From: a bacterium
Lineage (GTDB): Bacteria > Planctomycetota > Planctomycetia > Kolteriales > Kolteriaceae
Length of the DNA: 38,351 nucleotides
Reading direction: 5' to 3'
NCBI GenBank assembly: GCA_019753235.1
Contig: JAIELF010000057.1
Location: 1 to 38,351, forward strand
The notes under the pieces were generated by a model. That model searched no databases and was not told where the DNA came from. It saw only the letters and a program-made list of their open reading frames with translations. Shown in pieces: positions 33,713 to 38,351 of the stretch. Made by a program: the position numbers and the translations under genes. How positions within the stretch are numbered: position 1 is the first letter of the stretch; each line of letters opens with the position of its first letter.

Positions 33713-34936
33713 TCACTCGGGGAATCGGCCGATTTCGACTTTGGGGAAGTCGCCCGTGCAGGCCTTCATGAACTCGACCAGGTCGGCTTTTTCTTCCTTG
33801 GTAAGCTTGAGCGGGACAATTTTGTCGCTCAAGTAAGGATTCTTTTCTCCTCCCTTGTCGTACCATTCGACGACTTCTTCGAGGGTCGCCTGACTGCCGT
33901 CGTGCATGTAGGGTGCGGACAACGCGACATTGCGAATCGTCGGCGTCTTGAAGGCGCCCTTGTCGGCATCAACCTTCGTCTGGTCGTATCGTCCCAAATC
34001 TGGTTTCGGCTTGTCCATGCCCACGCCCAGGTTGTGGTACTTCTCGTCGCTGAGGTTCGCGCCGACGTGACAGGTCGAGCAGCGTCCCTTATCCGTGAAG
34101 TAGATGTCGTAACCTCGTTTCGCGCTGTCGGAGATCGCATGCTGAGCGCTCGCCTTCTTCGCCTCTTCGTACCGAGCGAACAGCTCGGGATCGTCCTCTT
34201 TCAGGGTTTCGAGATCCGCACCGACCCCCTTTTCGATCGACTTAACGCGGTCGAAGTAATCGAAGGGCGAAGCCCCAGTCACGATCACCCGCTCAAAAGA
34301 GGCAATCGCACGGGCGACATTGTCAATCGTGACGCCATCCTTAAAGACCTTTTCGAATTGGGCGCGGTAAAGATCGTTCTTCTTCAAATCCGCGACGACT
34401 TTCTCATGCGTGTTGCCCATCTCGATGGGATTGGCGATCGGACCCTTCGCTTGTTCTTCCAAGCTATTGGCCCGGCCATCCCAGAATTGAACAGACGTGA
34501 GCAAGCGGTTGTAAGAGACAGGCGAATTGCGATTCCCCTCTTGTCCCTTGATTCCCACGCCAAAGGTCGTGTGACGAGAGTACCCTTCGTCCGGATGGTG
34601 ACACTCGGCACAACTGACGCTCGCGTCGGCCGATAGTTTTGGATCGAAGTAGAGTTGTCGGCCTAGCTCGATCTTCGCGCGGGTTAGTGGATTCTCTTTG
34701 ATCCCTTGAATAAGGCTGCTGCCTGCGGCCAAACCCATCGGCAACTCGACCGAGAGATCCAAATGATTCTTGGGATCCGCGAGCCAGCTTTTCACCTGAT
34801 CAGAAGTCAGCTTTCCCTTCCCTGGAATCCCCGCCGTCAACGACGGATCCCCCAGCGTGACTTTCTCCCCCCCCAGCGACAGGCCGGCGAAAAGGCCACC
34901 AGCCAGAACGACTCCGCAAACTGAAAACCGAAGCAT
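33713..34936 (-). CDS. Di-haem cytochrome c peroxidase (MauG/CcpA family)
   Basis: The product is about 407 residues with a signal peptide (VCGVVLAGGLFAGLSLG). The N-terminal haem site is CAECHH at about residue 107 and the second CSTCH at about 285. RNSPVSYNR, FWDGRANSLEEQA and a conserved APYMHDGSQATL, which carries the distal Met, are family hallmarks. These periplasmic enzymes reduce H2O2 with electrons from cytochrome c. The frame is open to 35158, but ATG 34936 begins the signal sequence and has GGGGG seven bases upstream. Confidence 0.93.
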   Translation of the reverse strand: MLRFSVCGVVLAGGLFAGLSLGGEKVTLGDPSLTAGIPGKGKLTSDQVKSWLADPKNHLDLSVELPMGLAAGSSLIQGIKENPLTRAKIELGRQLYFDPKLSADASVSCAECHHPDEGYSRHTTFGVGIKGQEGNRNSPVSYNRLLTSVQFWDGRANSLEEQAKGPIANPIEMGNTHEKVVADLKKNDLYRAQFEKVFKDGVTIDNVARAIASFERVIVTGASPFDYFDRVKSIEKGVGADLETLKEDDPELFARYEEAKKASAQHAISDSAKRGYDIYFTDKGRCSTCHVGANLSDEKYHNLGVGMDKPKPDLGRYDQTKVDADKGAFKTPTIRNVALSAPYMHDGSQATLEEVVEWYDKGGEKNPYLSDKIVPLKLTKEEKADLVEFMKACTGDFPKVEIGRFPE

Positions 34937-35354
34937 GATCAACCCCCAGCGTTCTTCGGAGAGATGCCTCCAGGCACCACGACCCCATCCCCTTACGGTA
35001 GGACCTTCTCGATCCTGCCGCAATGACACGTCTAGAGTCCGAACAATTCGCCGATTCATCGTCACCTTGATCCATGACGAGAACCGGCATTCCGTGATGT
35101 TGCGAAGCTTCCGCAAAGAGCCCCTTCGATCGGGAAAAACCCCTGGTTTTGCGGGCAAGATTACGAAAGGGCAAATGTTCCTGACTACAAGCGGTCGTGA
35201 TGCCTAACATCCGTTTCGCCTCCGACTTCACCCCTTCCATCGATCTTCAAACGGACGTCTAGAACAATTGCTCTGGCTCTCCCTCTCCATCAATCCGCTC
35301 CTGCAGCCGCTCGCGTTCGCGTGCTAAATCCCCGCAGCGGATGGACCTGCCGAA
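34937..35354. other. Divergent intergenic region before the peroxidase and sulfotransferase genes
   Basis: About 418 bases. The peroxidase frame stays open across the first 222, but that part lacks coding character typical of the family and sits before the signal peptide, so it is treated as leader. No confident promoter, RNA or repeat is visible. Confidence 0.4.
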
Positions 35355-36617
35355 TTGCAGCGTCTGAAAAGCCTATTGCAACATTCCAAAGAAGCGATAT
35401 GGTCCCCGCCAAAGACGGCCCAAAGCAGGGCGTTTGACGGGCAAACGATGGCCTCTATCACCCCGATTTTTGTTGTCGGCGTTCCCAGATCGGGCACGAC
35501 GCTATTGGCGTCGATCCTCAGTGCGCATCCGGCGATCCATGCCGGTCCAGAAACTCACTTTTTTGAAGAATTTGATCGCCGTCGGCCGCCCGCTCCATCC
35601 TGGACAAAGAAGTGGGTCTCCGATGCTGTTCAATGGCTGATGCAGATTCAACATGTCGGAGGAGCGGTCCCGTTGAATGCCGGACTGACTCCGAACGATC
35701 TATGCGATCACCTTTCTTCCGTGCCGCCGAGTTATCGGGCGTTGCTCGAGTCGCTGGTGGTGCCGCAGATGAGGCGAGCCGGCAAGACTCGCTGGCTTGA
35801 GAAAACGCCGAACCATATTGCTCATCTCCCCACGCTTAGGCACCTTTTTCCAGAATCGCACGTTGTTCGAATCGTGCGCGATCCAAGAGACACGATCCAT
35901 TCCTTGCTGAACGTTCCATGGGGGACTTCCTCTCTCCCGGCCGCTGTCAGTATGTTTGCCGACAACTATTTTCCTGGAGAGCGATTCTGCGAGAGCGATT
36001 CTAACACCATCACCATCCGATACGAAGATCTTGTCACTTGCACGTCGAGCGTTTTGAAGAGTATCGGCGAGTTCGTCAAGGAATCGTTCGATCCACATAG
36101 CGATCGATCGAAGAGTTCCGCCGAGGTGAATCGGACCATCGAACCTTGGAAAGCGAAAGTGTCCCAGAAAATCGATCCAACGCGAGCTGGCTCTTGGGCC
36201 CAGTCTATGCCCGAGTCGGATCAACGATTCATTGAAGCCCTACTGGGCGAGCCCATAGATCAGCATCTCTATCCACGGCGATTCTTTCCACGAGGAACAT
36301 ATCTGCAAGTAATGCCGATCCGGGGTCTGGAGGATTGCCCGTCCCTGGTGCAAACAATTGCCGACGGTACTTTGGGAGAATCTTCGTTGTCCACGATTGT
36401 GTTGGCAGGCAAGCCCGATCCGCAGCGCATTCTTGATCGCCCCACGGGGTCGCGGCTAGCGATGCTGGCGGAGTTGACGACCCGCTTAGCCGGTTGGACG
36501 ATGTCCGGTCGCCGGGTCATTTGGTGGGACGAGTCTCGATCTCCCTATCGAGGCCGAATGACTCGATGCATGCAGACACTTCTCAAGCCTTACCGTGTGA
36601 CTCGTGTCGCCTGCTGA
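35355..36617 (+). CDS. PAPS-dependent sulfotransferase-family protein
   Basis: The frame of 420 codons holds a sulfotransferase domain. The 5'-phosphosulfate-binding P-loop is FVVGVPRSGTTLLASIL near residue 39. The 3'-phosphate motif is VVRIVRDPRDTIHS at about 172-185, and IRYEDLV is the typical strand after it. The domain transfers sulfate from PAPS to sugars or proteins; planctomycetes encode many such genes and live on sulfated polysaccharides. The open frame starts at TTG 35355, but ATG 35448 would place the P-loop at the N-terminus as in relatives; neither has a strong ribosome site. The C-terminal 100 residues after YPRRFFPRG are not recognised. Confidence 0.88.
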   Translation: MQRLKSLLQHSKEAIWSPPKTAQSRAFDGQTMASITPIFVVGVPRSGTTLLASILSAHPAIHAGPETHFFEEFDRRRPPAPSWTKKWVSDAVQWLMQIQHVGGAVPLNAGLTPNDLCDHLSSVPPSYRALLESLVVPQMRRAGKTRWLEKTPNHIAHLPTLRHLFPESHVVRIVRDPRDTIHSLLNVPWGTSSLPAAVSMFADNYFPGERFCESDSNTITIRYEDLVTCTSSVLKSIGEFVKESFDPHSDRSKSSAEVNRTIEPWKAKVSQKIDPTRAGSWAQSMPESDQRFIEALLGEPIDQHLYPRRFFPRGTYLQVMPIRGLEDCPSLVQTIADGTLGESSLSTIVLAGKPDPQRILDRPTGSRLAMLAELTTRLAGWTMSGRRVIWWDESRSPYRGRMTRCMQTLLKPYRVTRVAC

Positions 36618-36970
36618 TGTCGGTTTCTGACAAGCCGACGACAACCTCCATCGTGAGCGTCATTCTCCTTCGACGATTCCAACGCCGCTCTCCGGGGAAT
36701 CCGCTTGTGAATCCATGATTTCGTGACAAGATGAGAAGCGAAGAAGTGGTGCCAAGGCGATATCTGCGGAAGGTCGCTCGGGAGAAGCCTGCGATCATTC
36801 GACGATAGAGGGTAATTACCCCGCGAGACTTGGCTCTTCTCCTGCTCGGCAAGCGGCTATTGTTTTCAGAGCATTTCTCATGTGACGGATCCTGTGGGAG
36901 CCCTCTCGGAAAGGTCGGTACACCGAGCCCCGCTTGTTCGTTACCTGAAAGGGACATGCAAGGACCACTG
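36618..36970. other. Non-coding stretch between the sulfotransferase and the ceramidase remnant
   Basis: About 353 bases. A 26-codon plus-strand reading frame at 36731-36808 has no recognisable homology and is not called. The rest shows no RNA or repeat that I can support. Confidence 0.35.
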
Positions 36971-37312
36971 ATGAAACCGGCCACGCTTCTTATTGGCATC
37001 GTTGTTCTGTTCAGCACGACCGCTCGATCAGAGTTTCGTATCGCTTCGTTCTCCGCGGACGTCACGGTCCCGCTTGGACATGGCATGATGGGGGGAGCCT
37101 GGCTTTCACGATCCATCGCAGATCCTCTCGAAGCAACGGGCTTGGTTCTTTTGGGGGATGATCTCCCCATTGTGATCGTCTCGGTTGATTGGTGCGAGAT
37201 TCGGAACGATGCTTGGGACGACTGGCAACGAGAACTCGCACTCGCCGCAGGATACTATAATCCGCGCCCGTCAAACGTGGGGAAGTTCAAGTTGCCAGCG
37301 CGATCCCGTTGA
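36971..37312 (+). pseudogene. Truncated neutral-ceramidase-like protein (N-terminal remnant)
   Basis: An ATG at 36971 begins a signal peptide (MKPATLLIGIVVLFSTTARS). It is followed by the start of the neutral/alkaline ceramidase-like fold found in planctomycetes: FRIASFSADVTVPLGHGMM, then LEATGLVLLGDDLPIVIVSVDWCEIRNDAWDDW. After ELALAAG, near 37255, the resemblance stops. The frame ends at TGA 37310-37312 inside DNA that on the other strand encodes a transposase remnant. A full protein is several hundred residues, so more than three quarters is missing. The remnant is probably non-functional. Confidence 0.75.
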
Positions 37313-37455
37313 CAACCGACGTAATGCAGTTGCTTAAGCATCGGAACCAAGCGAACCAGGTATTTGAACCCAACCAGATCGCTCTCTTCAAACCCGGCGC
37401 ATCCATCACGCACCCATCTCAAACTGCCATGCTGACAGTCCATGTCAGTCATCAA
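37255..37455 (-). mobile_element. IS4-type transposase N-terminal remnant
   Basis: A minus-strand frame of 66 codons matches the N-terminus of planctomycete IS4-family transposases: a SLRWVRDGCA-like start, then FKYLVRLVPMLKQLHYVGCQRDRAGN. In intact elements the AGN is followed by a long conserved catalytic region; here the match stops after a few residues and the frame ends in TAG. It abuts the truncated ceramidase-like gene. I could not identify terminal inverted repeats, so the element boundaries are not set. Confidence 0.6.
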
Positions 37456-37515
37456 ACAGTGGGGGCGCCAATTCCGTGCCGAACAGCCGTGAAATGTACC
37501 CTTTTCTGGCCCGAA

Positions 37516-38351
37516 TCATCTGGGCCGCCCGTGCGTCTTGCCAAATCCCCTCACGATTAGAGGAAAGCAACGCCAGACGAACAACAGCAGCGCCGCCGAC
37601 GCGGGCAGGCCGAGCAATTGTTTCCAGGGGGAGTCGACATAATGGCCTAGCCAAACCAGCCCTGTCCCCATGCAAAACTCCAGGATCGCGGGGTATTTGC
37701 CCGGGAAGCTCGACTGATCCAGGACAAGAAACATCATAAAGACCGCTACGCCGACCAGCAGAAGCAATACGACCGAGAGACACCCGAAACGAAAAGGGTC
37801 GAAGGCGTCCCCCCTCCCTTTCGGCAGACTCGGGTCGGTCGTGGTGGCGGTGGCGGTCGTCAGCGCCGTGATCGCCGTCCAATTCGCCAAGACCACTGCC
37901 AGCGATAAGAGCGAGATTATCGACTGGTCATTCCACCAGAGCAGAAACCCGCCGATCGCCATTACCCATACATTCGAAATGATGGTGTTTAGGACATACG
38001 GCCAACTGAGTTGCCAAACCAAATCCCGATTCGATCGCGGCAAAAGCAATAGCGATGTCCAACGACCCGCCGAATACTCCGATCGAACCCATGCCAAATA
38101 GAATTGGGCGGGCATCATCGCACCAACGACCATCTGATTCACAAGAAACTGACCGAAGAAGAGAAGCAATGGATTGGCCACGGGAACCCGGTACACGGCG
38201 AGGAAACACGTAAGCGTCAGGACCAGGGTGAACGGGAACGCCAAGTGAAGGTTTCTTCCGGTCGCCTGTCGGCCCACGTACATCATCAGCCAGGCGATCG
38301 GATGACCTTCCCAAACCGCGGGCCGGCTGTCGCGATGCCAAGCCTCCCATC
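37516..38351 (-). CDS. Multi-span membrane protein, ABC-2 permease-like, 5' end beyond window
   Basis: The frame is open from the right edge of the window to TGA 37516-37518, about 278 codons. The visible part holds about six membrane helices (for example LAFPFTLVLTLTCFLAV, then PLLLFFGQFLVNQMVVG, and VVLLLLVGVAVFMMFLVL) with basic loops. The start of the visible part (WEAWHRDS, then NLHLAFPF) and the segment SLLLLPRSNRDLVWQLSWPYV between helices recall ABC-2 type permeases, but no diagnostic motif is present. The C-terminus GKTHGRPR looks natural. The true start lies to the right of the window. Confidence 0.65.
   Translation of the reverse strand, partial: WEAWHRDSRPAVWEGHPIAWLMMYVGRQATGRNLHLAFPFTLVLTLTCFLAVYRVPVANPLLLFFGQFLVNQMVVGAMMPAQFYLAWVRSEYSAGRWTSLLLLPRSNRDLVWQLSWPYVLNTIISNVWVMAIGGFLLWWNDQSIISLLSLAVVLANWTAITALTTATATTTDPSLPKGRGDAFDPFRFGCLSVVLLLLVGVAVFMMFLVLDQSSFPGKYPAILEFCMGTGLVWLGHYVDSPWKQLLGLPASAALLLFVWRCFPLIVRGFGKTHGRPR

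Noticed and set aside
36583..37170. A 195-codon minus-strand frame over the ceramidase-like start
   Set aside because: The plus strand carries a signal peptide and ceramidase-like motifs; the minus frame has no recognisable feature.

Overview
The window reads as chromosomal DNA of a planctomycete. The main clues are a DUF1559 pseudopilin-like protein with an H-X9-DG-like tail, a PVC-type haem-binding dehydrogenase of about 1000 residues with a C-terminal CxxCH, a carboxypeptidase-regulatory-like lipoprotein, a TMTC-type membrane/TPR protein and a neutral-ceramidase-like N-terminus. Most genes lie on the minus strand. Base composition is moderately GC-rich except for a visibly AT-richer block at about 8450-13260.

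Layout. (1) 1-2640, minus: a zinc-ribbon MotA/TolQ/ExbB-type channel protein followed by two translationally coupled ExbD/MotB-like partners; the last runs off the window. (2) 2744-8212, minus: the SOS mutagenesis cassette imuA-imuB-dnaE2 with a recognisable promoter and a candidate LexA-type operator. (3) 8448-13202, minus: a five-gene AT-rich operon encoding a DUF1573-like protein, a small Cys-rich secreted protein, a membrane-anchored protein of uncertain family, a DUF1559 pseudopilin and an apolipoprotein N-acyltransferase (Lnt). A near-identical 32-bp direct repeat lies just upstream of the imuA promoter and again just upstream of this operon's promoter. (4) 13455-14444, plus: an alpha/beta hydrolase with a potentially structured leader. 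(5) 14395-22220, minus: a probable long operon encoding an ABC1/UbiB kinase-like protein, an isocitrate-lyase/PEP-mutase family enzyme, a HAD phosphatase, SppA, a lipoprotein, a TMTC/TPR membrane protein split by an in-frame amber codon, and a DUF547 protein. (6) 22531-25405, plus: DAHP synthase (ferredoxin-like-domain type), an anchored thermonuclease and a Gfo/Idh/MocA oxidoreductase. (7) 25409-32252, minus: a compact catabolic or periplasmic operon with a PVC haem dehydrogenase, an isochorismatase-like hydrolase, a Tat-exported polysaccharide deacetylase and a GMC oxidoreductase. (8) 32517-33406, minus: a two-gene unit of a small protein and a HEPN-like protein; the second gene is interrupted by an in-frame amber codon. 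(9) 33713-34936, minus: a di-haem cytochrome c peroxidase. (10) 35355-38351: a sulfotransferase, a truncated ceramidase-like gene abutting an IS4-type transposase remnant, and a partial multi-membrane-span permease-like protein.

The observations most worth follow-up are the small-protein/HEPN-like pair with its amber codon, the AT-rich Lnt/pseudopilin/DUF1573 operon and the repeat it shares with the SOS cassette, the ZorAB-like zinc-ribbon channel module, the amber-split TMTC gene, the RPTQL repeat expansion in ImuB, and the candidate structured leader before the hydrolase. All family calls come from reading motifs by eye; no database search was run.
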